DNA of 64,000 nt from Tubiluchus corallicola (taxonomy: Eukaryota; Priapulida; Priapulimorpha; Priapulimorphida; Tubiluchidae), in the NCBI GenBank assembly GCA_030141605.1, contig JAQGDQ010000706.1:1-64000 (forward strand). Reading direction: 5' to 3'. The notes below the pieces were generated by a model. The model was not told the DNA's origin, did not search any database, and saw only the letters and a program-made list of their open reading frames with translations. A program made the translations under genes and the position numbers. This document shows, piece after piece, positions 25,801 through 40,800 of this stretch. The first letter of the stretch is position 1. Every line of letters starts with the position of its first letter.

Positions 25801-28800
25801 TCAAGTATTTCGGTTTGCAATTTGGGGTCCAGTGCTGGTGTGGGGCTCCATATGGTCGTCACGGAGAAACGACGAAAAGAAAATGCGACTATCCTTGTTA
25901 CTTAGATAATCAGACGATATGCGGGGGTGATCTTCATAACAGCATATTTGCAGCTTTTGGTGGGTATCACAGTTGTAAATAGAAATAGTTTGAATTGATA
26001 CTGATATAGATACAGGGATGAGAATTTTGCGCGGATACGTGGAATTCCGAGTTTTTTGGAAGACCAGTAGTGCCATTTTTGTAAATCGCGTAAATTCGTT
26101 GAGAAAATTTTTACGGACCCAATACATTATTTCACAAGCTGACCGCTAGTTGGCAGGCCGTCACTTTGTTTACATCACGTACATCAGTGTAACCACGTGT
26201 ATATCTCTATGTATAAAAATATAGAATCAATTGTGCAGAGTTATTTGAGTCAATTACAGACAGTTTTTATATACTTTTGCATAGGAGCGGCCAGTACTTA
26301 CACATTTTTGAGACAATTAAGTATCATGTATACTGGATAGTTGGGTATTTTAAATTAAGCATGAAACAAGGTAATTGATATTTTAAGTCCGCTTAGAGGT
26401 TCTCTATGGTCACAAAATCGCAATTTGTTGCTGGCTCCAAGGGGGCCTAGGTGACCCCAAAAACTCCGGCCTGTTTCAGAGTTTTTTGCAATTTGTCATT
26501 CTCATCCCTGTAGATATATCTTTTATTGTTAAATATAGCATGTGTTAGTGCGTCCACATTACCAAAATTTCGACGCGCATTCTGGAAACGCAAACATTCC
26601 CGCCAGTGTCCACTACCGTGAGTCTAGTTAGATTCTTCCAGGTTTTACCTGAATTTAAAAAAAATAAAGAAATTCTGGTTATAATCTGACTTCTTCATTC
26701 TTTGCATTATGGTAGGCTGTATTATAGCGTAAGCTGCCATGTTGCACTTAGCTACTTCCCAAATGTGTTTGGCGCATTGCACTTTTCATTCAGGGTCGCT
26801 TGTAAAAGTCATAGGGTTCTATGCTCGTTGCCGAGGCAGAGGTTATAAAGTTCGGAAACGGCTGATTTGCCAAGCTGTCGGTAAAATTTTTCATGTTTTG
26901 CCTAGAGAACGTCTCAAACATGGCATTATCAAAGCCTGCAGGAAAAACAGTTTCTCTGCAGGGGAAACAGAGACTGAACCAGGAAATGTTGAGTATTATT
27001 CTGAAAAAGATGTTAGTATTTATAGTGATTAATTCTTGTACTAAAACAATTCATCGCACTTGAACTATATAATTTAGACCTCAATTTTCCGGATTCTCAT
27101 AAAATGTGACAGCAACAAACTGCTTAGATTCTGGCCCTGGTCCACGAAATTCTAGCCCTGGTCCACATAATCTTTGCTAAGCTTCCTGTGCCCATTTTCT
27201 TCATGTTGTGCTTCTAATGAACTGACTTTCTAAACTTTTTCTTTTTGAATACAGTAAATGAATTGTCAAATGAAAGTAAAATATAGCAGTAAATAGATAT
27301 TATAAGTGGCTCTTCTACTGTGGTGTGCTGTCTATGGTTTTGTGTTTTTTAACCAAGATGATCTGTTTTAGGTCTTTAAATAAACTTTTTAAACTTTGGT
27401 TATTGTTTTCCTGCAAAAATATTCAAAAAGTAAAAAAAGTTACGGTGAAATTATTGTACTGGTCGTTGTTTCATTTATTATGTTCATATTTTGAAATGTG
27501 AAATTTTTCTTTTTGCACGCGAGTCCTTTCTTATTAGTTTCCAATTGATTATAAATGATTTGTGATTGATCGTGCTTCGTCTGTCACTTGTCTGCTGATT
27601 TTGTGAATAGTACGTAGTACGTGATGTCCTGTCTCGTGTTTTTACTTTTATGCTGATCGCGTATCAATAATTGCTGTTTTGCAGTTCATTGCATGTCCGG
27701 TCCTTGCCAGAATGGCGGGAAGTGCGTCGAGCGCTTGACCGGCTATGATTGCAACTGCGAGAGGGGTTTCACTGGTGAGATCTGTGAAGCAGGTAAAGTT
27801 TGTTCTGACGCAATAAAACTTTTATAAACGAGCACAGTGTCCTGCTAAGACAGGTAGTTGACTAACTTGCCATAGAATTATCATTTGGGGCGGCCACAGT
27901 TATACTTCGTATTATAGTGTGGTCATTTTTTTATACACTGTCACAGTGTAAGCCGGTCAGTGTATGGCAAGCTGAATGGCAAGGTCTAACTCAAGTTTGT
28001 GCCATATTTGAACTTGGTTCAGTTAGCAAGGATATCCTGCTAAGGTGAGCCACTGAACCAACAAAGGTTTCTCAGCCACATTCGTATGTGCATACATCCT
28101 ATGAGATAAGCAATAGGTAAGCTGAATGAATAAACAAGTTTAGCTTCTCAAATAAACAAACAGATAAAATAAACAAATTCTTTTCGCTACTGAAGTTAAT
28201 TGCTAATTACCTTTTTCTTATTTATTTATTTATTTACTTAATTATTCAGTCATCATATAAGACATATTATGCTTTACAAACTAACAGAGTTGAATGCAAA
28301 ATAAAGCAAAATACGTAACGTCCATGTGTTTACGAAAAAATTAATGGGTTAATAACAGTTAACTCACGCTGTACACTTTCAAAAAATCTATTTTTGTAAC
28401 TGGTCAGATGTAAGATTTAATTTACATATTCGCTATGGTGGTATCTATTTGTCTGTACAATTTTCTCTTGTCAGCGTGTTGTATCAATAAGCCTTTTCAC
28501 AGTTTCGTTGTGTGCACGCACAGTTGCTGTAGGTCAAAGGTTAAGTGTACCATAGCAACGCGTCTTAACTACAACCTTCACGTGACATGTGGGTAAAGCA
28601 AAGCCGTCTGCTGCATCGGTTCAGTTACTTCAGTTGTTTTCCGTGGACTTTGCTTAATTATGCATTAGTCTGTGCGCAGACAGATTTACTAGCAGGATCT
28701 TGCTTGAGAACAAGAAGAAATGAACTAGGTAAGATCCTAGTTAACTGTTAAAATTGTTACCATTACAATAGCATGGGCTGCAAGGCGTTGAGTTTTTTGG

Positions 28801-31800
28801 TACACTTAACCTTTGACTTTCCCATGATCATCATCAATCGCTGGAACTGTGAAACGGCTTATTCTAGGTCATGCGTTGTTTATCTTTGTGTTTCGGTTTT
28901 ATGTTCAAAACTTTATACTCTTGTATGCACACTTTTGTATAAAACTGTTTAAAAACAACATTATTTCTGAAATATTGATTTTTGTCGTATGGACTGTATG
29001 TAAATCACATTTTTTCATAATCACAGCTTATCAAATTACTCACTGCAATTCCTTACTGAGGAAAAATGAGATGTTGAATTTTCAGATATTGATGAGTGCA
29101 TTTATGAACCCTGCAAAAACAACGGAACATGCGAGAACGTCTACGGTCCTGATGTTTGCCACTGCTTGGATGGTTACACCGGAGAGCTTTGTGACAAAGG
29201 TACCGGAATTTACTTCAGTAAAGCAATTTAATGCAATTGTGGTAATGTATTAGCAAAAGCTAGCTGCTGGGGGGGGGGGCAAGCCAGCCCAACTCAGTGC
29301 CGGTCCCAAGCCCGGATAAATTAGGGAGGGTTAGGGTCAGGAAGGGCATCCGCCTGTAAAAACTGTGCCAAAACCTTCTATGAATGAGTCGGTGTGAGAC
29401 TTAAAGGCAAAGTCCGCAAAGAAGTGGTCAGACCCACTCTAATCTGTGGGCTGGAAGCGGCTTCTCTAAAGAAGACCGAAGAGAAGAAAATGGGTGTGGA
29501 GAGAAGAGAACTAAAATTAGAAATAATAGTATCAGAGGAACAGTAAAAGTAGTGGAAGCCTCGCAAGATTGCGATGGTATGGACACCTGAAAAGAAGAGT
29601 CGGTGAAGATCATGTGGGAAGGGAAGACATGAATGAGGAGATGGTCACCAACAGGAATGCGTGGAGAAGACTCATTCACAATGGCGACCCCGAATAGGGA
29701 AAAGCTGGGAAGAAGAGTGGTAATGTATTAGCAAATCAGTTGATGAAGGTGATCAGTCTGGAGAAGTTAGGAAGGGGTGTGGCATGTTTTCATTGCAAAT
29801 ATTGTATGATGGGAAGGCATCAGATAGTCAAATGGTGCATTGACATCAAAATTGTGGATCAGATCAGTCACATTTTGAGTCTTAATGATCTTTTATCCAG
29901 CTTGTACACCACATTTTGTACAAGTACACATGTACTTTTTGCATATACAATTTGCATAGTGTACACAATACTAATTTAAATGATTTTTATTGATCAGCAG
30001 TATTGAACTGCAGGCGCTACCTCTCCGACAAGGGCTAAAACTACCCGGGTTGGTTCTCTACTAGCAGATATGAAGGCCAAGCAGTTTATAACTCTTCTGA
30101 CATCCGCCCACGAAACAACAGAATGATGTGTGAGAAAAACGATACGTTTATTGGCAAATCACAAAGTAGATTCAAAAATAATGTTGCAATAGAGTCTCGG
30201 ATTCATCTAACTGGACCAGTGAAAGAGCAGAAAAGACCGCTTTTATGCAGGCCAGATCCATAACTTGGCTTTAACGAAAACTTACATTAGCGTGAAAGGG
30301 GTGTTCAGTACAATTCAAAAATAAAGATGAAATAGAGGTTACACCATCGTGGATTAAACTGACTAGACCAGTGAAAGAGCAGAGACGACCGCTTTTATGC
30401 AGGCCAGATCCATAACTTGGCTTCAACAAAAACTTACATTTAACTTGAAAGGGGTGTTATTTTTTATCGTGTCATATCAAGTAAACAAAATATTTGCCAG
30501 ATATAACTAGTCTCATTGTGGCTCTTTTAATAATTTTTTAACATTTGTACAGATGAGACTTAATGCAAAATGTTTCTAGCAACGAGAGATAAAACGGTTG
30601 TTTCAATGATGGTAGCGTCTGTAAATCTGATTCCTTTTTCAATTTCAGTTGCACCCGGTTGTTTCGTGCTTCCGTGCGTAGAGCAAGATGGCTGTTTTTC
30701 AAATGCAATGTTCTACGATTGTTGTAGCGATATTGCTACTGCGGTCACCCCAGTATGCGAACAAGGTTTGTTTTTACAAATACGAATCAGGTTAAATTAT
30801 TATCAGCAAGAATGCCTTAATGAGTTATCAGCATTAAATTATTATCAGCAAGAATTTTTTTACATATTTGTGTACGAACTAAACATTCATCACAATCTAT
30901 GAGACCAATACAATAAATATGCCGGTATTTATTAGTGAGACGCTTCCAAACACAGTAAACTCCATTGTCAATCAACAAGTGAACATCTGCTAAGAACGTA
31001 GAACAGATCTGATGGTATAACACTAAAGCAAGAAGAGAATCAAACACGAGTCATGTTATATACAACGCGTTAAAGCAATAATACAAAAAAAATTAAGTTT
31101 AAAAAGATAGGCTCCAATTACACATACTTAATTAAAGCGCAAGAAAACTCTCTACTTACATAAAGCTTAGAAAATTCGTCTTGAAATTTTATAGCAGTTG
31201 CATACTACACTTTTTGCATACTGGGCTTGCATTGCCAATAACGCTGTATAAAAAATGTAAATTTAAACTTCCGTTTCGAGCATTAGATGCAGCCATTTTG
31301 ACGATAAGTCATTGAAATAAGTTTAGATAACATTGAGTAAAGTTTGAAAAAATAATCAGAGCATTCATAGCGCCCACGTCACTAACTAAGTAAAATTTAA
31401 AATTACAGTATCTTGTCAATAAGATTAAAAATACGTTTTTGGTTAGTGAGTGGTGCACCCCGGAGGGTGAGCCAGTGACATTACCAATTGGTGAAAACAT
31501 TTTAAATAATTAATTTTCTTTTCTAGTTACATAAGTCTTTCAAGCAGGTAAGTGAAAAGCTAAGTAATATAATTTTTCGTGTAAAGTTCTGTGAGACACA
31601 GTTTAACATTTACTTTTCTTCCCCTGATTTACATTGTGCGTATGTGGCGTCATGTAAAGGCGCCGTCGGAACAGTATCGCGGGAAATTTAAAATGAAAAT
31701 AAACAAAAAATCCTTTCAATGCAAGTATGATATACGCATGAAGTTGCTATGAAGTAATATAATTTCTTAAGGCGATACTTCTGAAACCTACTTTAGGTAC

Positions 31801-34800
31801 CCCTTTTCTTGTCATTTAAACTCAGAAAGAATGTCGCATTAGAAGGAAGAATTATATGGACAAGATTTTTGCCAAGAGTTTGTTCCACGTTACTCTCTAT
31901 TTATTAATTTCATATTTAGCATGCAGTAGTCAAATTACTACTACTGCTACTCACGTACACAAATTACTACACACTTTGCACTGTTGTTGTGGTGCTATGT
32001 AAAAGTGCTGTGTAAGGTTGCGGTGTTATTGTGGTCATTTATAACGGTTCTGTTCCACGATGGTTTTGTGATACATGGTGTTGGTAAAAATACACTGAAG
32101 TGCAGGTTTGGAGTTCAAGTCTGTTTATTTTAAGATAAATCGCTTTTTTGTTTTGGCTGTTTTAACTTTGATTAGAGATGTGAACAATAAGAAATAACCT
32201 TTAACCTTGTCTAATTAGCCAAACTTTGAAGGAGTTTAAACCCTGCTTCACCAGAGACAGAGTGCATGAAAGACAGAGTGGTTACATAGTGACTGCCCGA
32301 AAGTTACTGCCTCTCTGTGTCAGCTTTTTCATTACCTTTTTTAACACCAAAACGCTTCAATGAATCAGGAAGGTTTTGTAACTAGCAAAGATATTCATGA
32401 GGTACTGCTTGGTACAAGCAATTACTAAGTCAATGTCCTAGTGGCGAGAAGTTGTACGAAACAAGAAGCAGGAAATACTTCAGAGAAGAAAAACAGAGAA
32501 ATCAGTAACCCTATAACACCCGTATCAAATCTATTCTAAACATAAACAAGGCAAAAAAGACAAAATCTTAAGCAATTGTAATTAATGATAACATTCTGAT
32601 ACAGTAAATTTTAAATTAATCCTCAAAAAATTGTGTTCAGTTAATCTTGATAACTTTCTCAAATATAAAAGGCAGTTTTTTCTTTGTGTTTCCCCAACAC
32701 TTAAAAATTTTCGTTTTTTCTTAATGTAATATTTCGTTGTGTTGTAATGTATAGTGTTGTACTTTTATATGTTTGTACACTATCTGTAAATTTTAATTGA
32801 GTGTTAATAAATAAATTAAATTAAATTATACTTCTGCTTAGTTTGACAAACAGTTTGAATAGTTTTTGAATACATATTTTGTTATTGTCTTAGGACTATA
32901 ATTTGTTTACAGTTATCCCGTGCGGTGGCCATTTTTGTGAAAATAATGGTACGTGTCTGTTAGAAGCTTACAGCAAAGATGTGCACATCACGTACAAGTA
33001 CAATTGTAACTGCTTGCCAGGTTTTGCAGGTCAAAAATGTGAATTAGGTAAACTTTTCATTCCAAATCTTAGTATTGTATATCAAACTCTGGCGACATTT
33101 CCATTGTTCTCAAGTAGATGGCACTGCCTGTTACACTCTTGAAAAGATTTCATTGTCAGCATACATTTGAAAGGATTTAAGAATTGGTTAAAGAGCTATA
33201 TAGCAGGTATTGAAGATTTTTAACGCATTATTATGATTACACAAAGAATTCTTAGTTATTATTAAACAAAAGAAAGTTGTAAATTAAATAACCTACCTTT
33301 TTCTGGCGAATTTCAAACGTGTGCATTGCCGTAAAGACCGCCATGTTTCTCATCTTTGGCGCGACTGAGCGAGAAATGACGGACGAGGAACAGAAAGCAT
33401 CTTTGGTTTCCGCTGTTTGCTTACAGATCTTTCATGACCTCGTGACTGTGCTCATAATTTAAATTTATACTAGTATGACGTGTGTAATTGGCAATTACAT
33501 AAATGATTTTAGTAGCAAAATTATCAACGCAAAACATAATACTATAGAACATAATTAACGTAATTTAAGTAACCAAAACTTGCAGGTTGCAACTGAATTG
33601 TGCAAAGCAAACAAAAGGAAAATATCTTACAGTTTTAACGTAAGAGAAAGTTCATAGCTTGATACTTAACTTCGATATCATGCAACTAAAATAAAAGGAA
33701 AAGAATTATCAACAGAACTAAAGTTGTCGAGAAAGAGAATATAATAAATTAAAGCAATGAAAAACTAAGCTAAATGTATAAAACAAAACAGAAAGAAAGG
33801 CAAATCAAAGTAAAACTGATTTCCTAATTTAATGGTTTCTTGTTCTACTGTTTAGATTTTGACGAGTGCTCCAGCAACCCGTGTAAAAACAACGGAACGT
33901 GCATTGATAGGCTCGGAATGTACACTTGTATTTGCGGACCAAACGCGGTGGGTTCCAGATGTGAGATTGGTATGATATTTATTATTGAAAATGTTTCTAT
34001 TGCCAAGTTTCCTAGTTTTTCATATCACGAATAAGTGCTTTGTGGCGATGCTGTTCTGTAGTCATTGCAATGGTCTAAAGTGTAATACTTCGTATTACTG
34101 AAACCAATCCGTCACTTTAGGGTTCGTTAGCGAAGAAAGTGTGAAGTAAATGTATCATTGTAGTTTAACATGCAAAAACTGTAGAGACACTGCAGAGATT
34201 GCATGTAAGACTGATGTTAATTGTAGTTAAGTAGTCATTTTAACATGTTTTTATTGTTGTAGGAGTAAGCGAGACTTATAGTTGGTGGTTAACATAAGTC
34301 CAATGTTCTGTATTTTGAGAGAAAAATATTGGGACATTATGAGTTTTACTATAATCACTGTGTTTTACATACTTTTTGGTAGGTTTGGAGTAAATTAAGA
34401 CCCCAAACTATGGAAAAAATAGATGAAAATATACAAACTCACTTTATTATGCAGATTTAAATTGTATTATTAGGTTACAAATGTAATATTGTTACCTGAA
34501 CACATTATTACTGATTAATATTCTTACTTATTTACTATTCTGCTCATTTGCATTACTTCGATTTATGTTATTAATGTATGTAGATAGTGCATGAAATACA
34601 GAGTGTTTACAGAGTGACTGCCCAAGAGTTACTGCCCGTGTGTCAGCTTTTTCATTACCTTTTTAAACACCAAAACGCTTCACCAGAGACAGAGTGCATG
34701 AAATACAGAGTGTTTACAGAGTGACTGCCTGAAAGTTACTGCCTCTGTGTGTCAGCTTTTTCATTACCTTTTTAAACACCAAAACGCTTCACTGAATCGG

Positions 34801-37800
34801 GAAGGTTTAGCAACTAGGTGGCATTCATGAGGTAACGCTTGGTACAAACAATTACTAAGTCGATGTCCTAGTGGCGAGAAGTTGTACTAAACAAGAAGCA
34901 GGAAATACTTCAGAAAAAGGCAGAGAAATCAATAACCCTATAACACTGGTATCAAAGCTATTCAAAAGATTTGACCACTTTGGTGAGAGTACTGTGTTAG
35001 CGTTTCTGTGAATTTTAGTTGTTCGCTCAGTAAATTAAAATGAGTAATATAAGATTTATGCTGAAATATTTGCAAGTACGTTTGTGCGAGTCGTAACACC
35101 GTGGAATTGCCTAAGAAGTAGAGAGTGGTTTGTGTATAAATGTCTTACTGTGTGTAAAGAATAAAAAGGTAACATTCTAGGACTATTTTCCAACTTTATT
35201 CAATTGTATTTTTTTGTTTCTTATTTAACAATCAATGTTGAAATGTTTTTTCTGGTTTTAGTTCATTGTAGATCTGAGCCGTGTCTGTTTGGTGGGTATT
35301 GTACGGAAGAAGCTGACGGCTATTCTTGTCGATGCAGGAAGGGGTTTACAGGACGTAGGTGCGAAGGTAGTCGATTTTTACCATATTTAGTCACTTAGTT
35401 GAATTTAGTAAGATATTTGAATGAATAATTTAATGTTAATACCTATGAGCTACTTTTCCTGCATAATTTTACATACTAGGTATGGAAAAAGTACTTTAAA
35501 CTTCTTTGCATGTATGAATCACACTGTCACTGTGAATACATTGAGTCTATAGGGATGACAGAAATATCTGTGTGGCCTTCTCGGTGTATGCTTAATTATG
35601 CAGTTAAGCAGTGGTGGGTCGTATTTGTAAATGACTGGGTGATTGTTTAGAAAACTCTTCAAAGGAGTGTCGCTTGTCATACTATGGTTATTTTGCTCGC
35701 CGAGACAGGATATATTCACTTTCAAAAGAGACGGATACACCACTGCTGGTTCAGTGCCTCTTCTTAGCAATTTACCTTTGAATTAATGACCTGGGTTCTA
35801 GTATAACTGTGACCATAAACGTTGATAGTGGTTCATGCTGTTACCTGGGTTCTAGTCTAACTATAACCATTAAACGTTGATAGTGGTTCGTTCATGCTGT
35901 TACCTGGGTTCTGGTCTAACAATAACCATTAAACGTTGATAGTGGTTCATGCTGTTACCTGGGTTCTGGTCTAACAATAACCATTAAACGTTGATAGTGG
36001 TTCATGCTGTTACCTGGGTTCTGGTCTAACTATAACCATTGAAAGTTTATAGTGGTTCATGCTGTTACCTGGGTTCTGATCTAACTATAACCATTAAAAG
36101 TTAATAGTGGTTCATGCTGTTACCTGGGTTCTGATCTAACTATAACCATTAAAAGTTAATAATGGTTCATTTTGTTAAATGTTTGATTTGGCCTTGCAGA
36201 GTTGCAAAGGTTTATTCTTCACACGCCATCCTAACATAACTTTTGTTATTTATCTTGAATACTGGTTTTTAGTAACTGACTTCATTTCTTAACTAGATGT
36301 CCGAAAACGATCAAAAACACATTAGACAAAGAATAGTCATTCTTTATCCGCATGAAGGAACATTTTCATAGAGCATGAAAAATTTTGGCTCATGTGTATG
36401 CAACATTTTAACGTTTTTGGTTTTTCCCTGAATGTGAACCAAAAAGCATATGGTCTGCTCTTAGTTTTTCTGCACAATGAACTGTGTTTCATATTATACT
36501 GTTGCCAAATTCGAACTAGACCAACCCGTGCAATTTGGCATGCAATTTGTGTCTTGTATTTATACCTGAGACATTGTTTAAGACATTGGCTAAAAATGTT
36601 TTGTAATTCAGATATGGTTGTGGGTGTAAGAGCAGGTGAACAGACGCCCCCCAAACTGTCCCTCACCGCGGTATCGGAAGAAGACGGATATTACGTCGGT
36701 TTTCCTGTTCACTTCTTATTACACGGCAATTGCAAACACAGTGGAGCGGAAGTATTGTGGGACATGGGTGACTCGTTTACTTTCAAGGTCAGCTGTCAAC
36801 ATTTTATTCCTATTCAAGACGCCACACCGGATCAGAAACGTTTGCTAGGTTATCCATCGGAGCTCGATCTTTACTCGTATTCTCATCAATACTCTAAACC
36901 TGGTACGTATGACGTCCGTGTGGTTGGTTTGCTCGCCGGCACAAACGAATCATTCCTGACATTATCCAGCACAGTAAAGATACTAAGAGACAAATGTGTC
37001 GTGCGTGTACGAGTGATTGGAGCCGGTCACGACGTCCGTACAGCACCGGCGTACAAAGTTTCCACTTCTTTAACTTTCTCGTCCATAATTTATAATGAAT
37101 GCTCGGACTTCGTCTCAACTCGGAACAAGTGGCAGATTTTTCTGATAAACGAGTTTCTGCACGTTCCTGCGGAGAACAACGTGCTCCAGTTACCGCACGT
37201 TAACGATACTAATGCCTACCTGACGATACCCGCAAGAATGCTTCGTCCCGGCAGCTACGTTGTACGTCTTACAGTAACTGTGAAAACAGCAGATCACACC
37301 ATACAGAACAGTGATCAGGTAAGTGATCAGTTAAACGTCATGTAAGGGGGGGGGGTGCGTTTGGAAAAGCCAGTGTTGAACTAACTAACTAACTTTATTT
37401 TTAATTGTGTTTATTTTTAAGGTGTTAAGGCATTGTGTCTCGCTGCACTAATCCTTCAGTAAGCATTGCAGCTCAAATGTATGTTATGGAAGTAAGATAC
37501 ATCTTGTACATCTTTAATATTTATGTAATCATCAATGCTGATCCTAAAGAATTTCAAGATACATTTTGTACATATTCAATATTTATGTAATCATTAATGC
37601 TATCCTAAAGAATTTCAAGAGACATTTTGTACATCTTTAATATTTATGTAATCATCAATGCTAATCCTAAAGAATTTCAAGTTACATTTTGTACATCTTT
37701 AATATTTAAGTAATCATCAATGCTAATCCTAAAGAATTTCAAGTTGCATTTTGTACATCTTTAATATTTATGTAATCATCAATGCTAATCTTGAAGAATT

Positions 37801-40800
37801 TCAGGATACATTTACTTTCAATTCTTTCTACACGACTCTGTATACGTGTTTAACCACTTTTGCTACTTACAAGCGAAAAATTAATTTTTTTCTCTTTCGT
37901 TGGTTCTAAGTCGTAATCACAATAATAATCTCAAATGCATAAAGTTTAACTTAATATTCAAAGATAGTCACGCTTGTCTCTTCTGTTCTTTCCCGTGATT
38001 GAAAACTATTCTACCTGAAACTAAAATTTTAACTCAATCAACAATCGTCTTAAATGCTAAATCTGATAATTTTTAATTACCTGGTACATGCGCATTAATT
38101 AATTATATTAGTAACAATCCTGAGAGGGTGGCTGACCTCGATAACTTATAGTTCTTTCGCCACCCTTTCACCACTAATCAATAATCACTTTTGCACTTTG
38201 TAATATTATTGTATGTTGTACAGATTTATAAATCTCTTAATTATGTATTTTGCTATCATAAAAATTGTGATAAACTAATAAACTTACTTACTATATATAA
38301 ATGTTTAGTAAATCACATCCTTTTCAGTAATTGGATTATGACTGAGTATTTGTAAACCATAGCGGTTTATTTTTTAAGAATTAATGCCCATTGTGGGTAA
38401 CGAGTTGGAGAAAGAAAGGAGGCGCTGAAAAATTGTGGGCTAGTTGGGACTTCAACTCGAGGCCTAGGATTAGTAAAGCAAAGAAATATTTTTTCGCATT
38501 TGCTGAAGTTGAATCAACAGTGCAAAAAACATTGTACTTCTTTGATTTGTATTGTTTTTGATAAGCATTTAGGTGAGAAAATCTTTATGCAAGGCATTCA
38601 GCACTGTCTAGTATTACAACCACACTATTTCTATGCTTTAAAATTCATTTAATGTGGTTCCTCTGCCGTTTTTTCTGTTGTTTTTAGAAGTGTTCTTTTA
38701 CTTTTGCTAAACTTATTAAACTCACAAACTTTTTGTTTTTATATGAGAAAATGAACCTCGAATTTATTTTTGGTTTATTCATTTGTCGCCACTGATAGAA
38801 TAGTTGTTGAGATTGTCTTACATTTGCAGGCTTGGTTTTTCATTGAAAGTGTGGGTTTAGTTGCTGTCGTTGACGGCGGACCATTCAGAGTCGTCGGAAG
38901 CGAAGATGATCTTACCATGGATGCTTCTGCTTCTTATGATCCAGATGATCTGTCTGATGATTTTGCGGTTTTCAAGCGCGCTAACGTCACAGTTAATTCA
39001 GAGTCAGAGGTGGAGAACTTTGGGCTCACGTATGTATGTTAAACTTAAAGGAAGAACCAATCCTCGAACAACATTTATTGCATTTTAATGTACAATTCAA
39101 AATATTGAAATCACAATACAAAATATGCACATAGAATGCTTTGCTTAAAAGTGTAATAGAAATTTAATTATTTCTTATCTCCCGCCAAATGAGCATTGAT
39201 GACGGCATATTTGAAAAAAATGACGTAAGCTGGTGTCTGCTGGGCAGTTTGAATGCCCTGAAGGCAAGCTGTGATGAAGGTACGCATTGAGAAATTTCTA
39301 CAATTTGCTTAGAAGTTCTGTTATTCTGATGTTGTATTTAACTGTGTTTATCTAGAAATTAGTCATTCGATCAGTTATGATCAAACTTAAAGTGGTTATC
39401 TTGCTTTAATCTACAGAATTACACCTTAAATGTGTCAGTAATTAACATGAATTGTGTAAATAATTAATTTACAGGTTTTTGCTGACTTTTAGATATACAT
39501 GTATACTTGCCAGCACATAGTAGGGGCCGGGCTGGTTACTTAGTTTATAGAATTCACTCTATAAGTTAAAAAAACGGCGAGATAAGTGTTTATATTGCAT
39601 GGAAACCGGATGACGCCATTTTTCGTCTAAAATGAGCGCCCCCAAGCATAAAGTTACGGCGACTTTAAATTGATTTTACTAATTACACGAGATTCTTATC
39701 ACAATTTTATCGCTGAAGCTTTCTAACATTTTCCCCAAATATTAAAATAAGCTCAACTTCCCAAGAGACTTGGCTTTTGCTTTAAGAGTGGTATAGAGGC
39801 CTGCTAATACTCTTTTTCAAACTCCTCAGTATTTTGTCACACACCACATAAGGGTATTTTAGATGAGTTTTGATTGATATTTACTTAATCTTGGCTTTAT
39901 ATATTTCTCTTACACTCAATTGTAAACGTAGCATCTGTGACTTGAGTGACATCAGTGTCACAATAGTGCTACTCAATAACATATATAAATTTACTTAGAA
40001 TAAATTTGTTTTGTGTCAAGAGGCTGGAGATAATTTACTAAACAAACTCTGCGCTTTGTTATTTCCTTAGAATATTAGAAGTTATAATCTGTCAACATAT
40101 GAATTCACCTATTTGCTTCTTCCTGGCAGTCATGTGTCTACTTACATGTTTAAAGCTTCTACAGAAATTTGTATTTCTTACTAAGCACTTCTAAGCATTG
40201 TATTAGTTTACATTGCTTTCATAGTAATGTTAATCAAATTTTCAAATTTATGCTACGTATATATCTGTACTGCTAGTAGTCTTACTCTAATGATTCTACT
40301 GTTTGTAGTTTATCATCTGTACAGAAATTTGTATTTCTTACTAAGCACTTCTAAGCATTGTATTAGTTTACATTGCTTTCATAGTAATGTTAATCAAATT
40401 TTCAAATTTATGCTACGTATGTATCTGTACTGATAGTAGTCTTACTCTAATGATTCTACTGTTTATAGTTTATCATCTGTACAGAAATTTGTATTTCTTA
40501 CTAAGCACTTCTAAGCATTGTATTAGTTTACATTGCTTTCATAGTAATGTTAATCAAATTTTCAAATTTATGCTACGTATGTATCTGTACTGATAGTAGT
40601 CTTACTCTAATGATTCTACTGTTTATAGTTTATCATCTGTACAGAAATTTGTATTTCTTACTAAGCACTTCAAAGTATTGTATTAGTTTACATTGCTTTC
40701 AGAGTAATGTTAATCAAATTTTCAAATTTATGCTACGTATATATCTGTACTGCTAGTAATCTTACTCTAATGATTCTACTGTTTGTAGTTTATCATCTGT

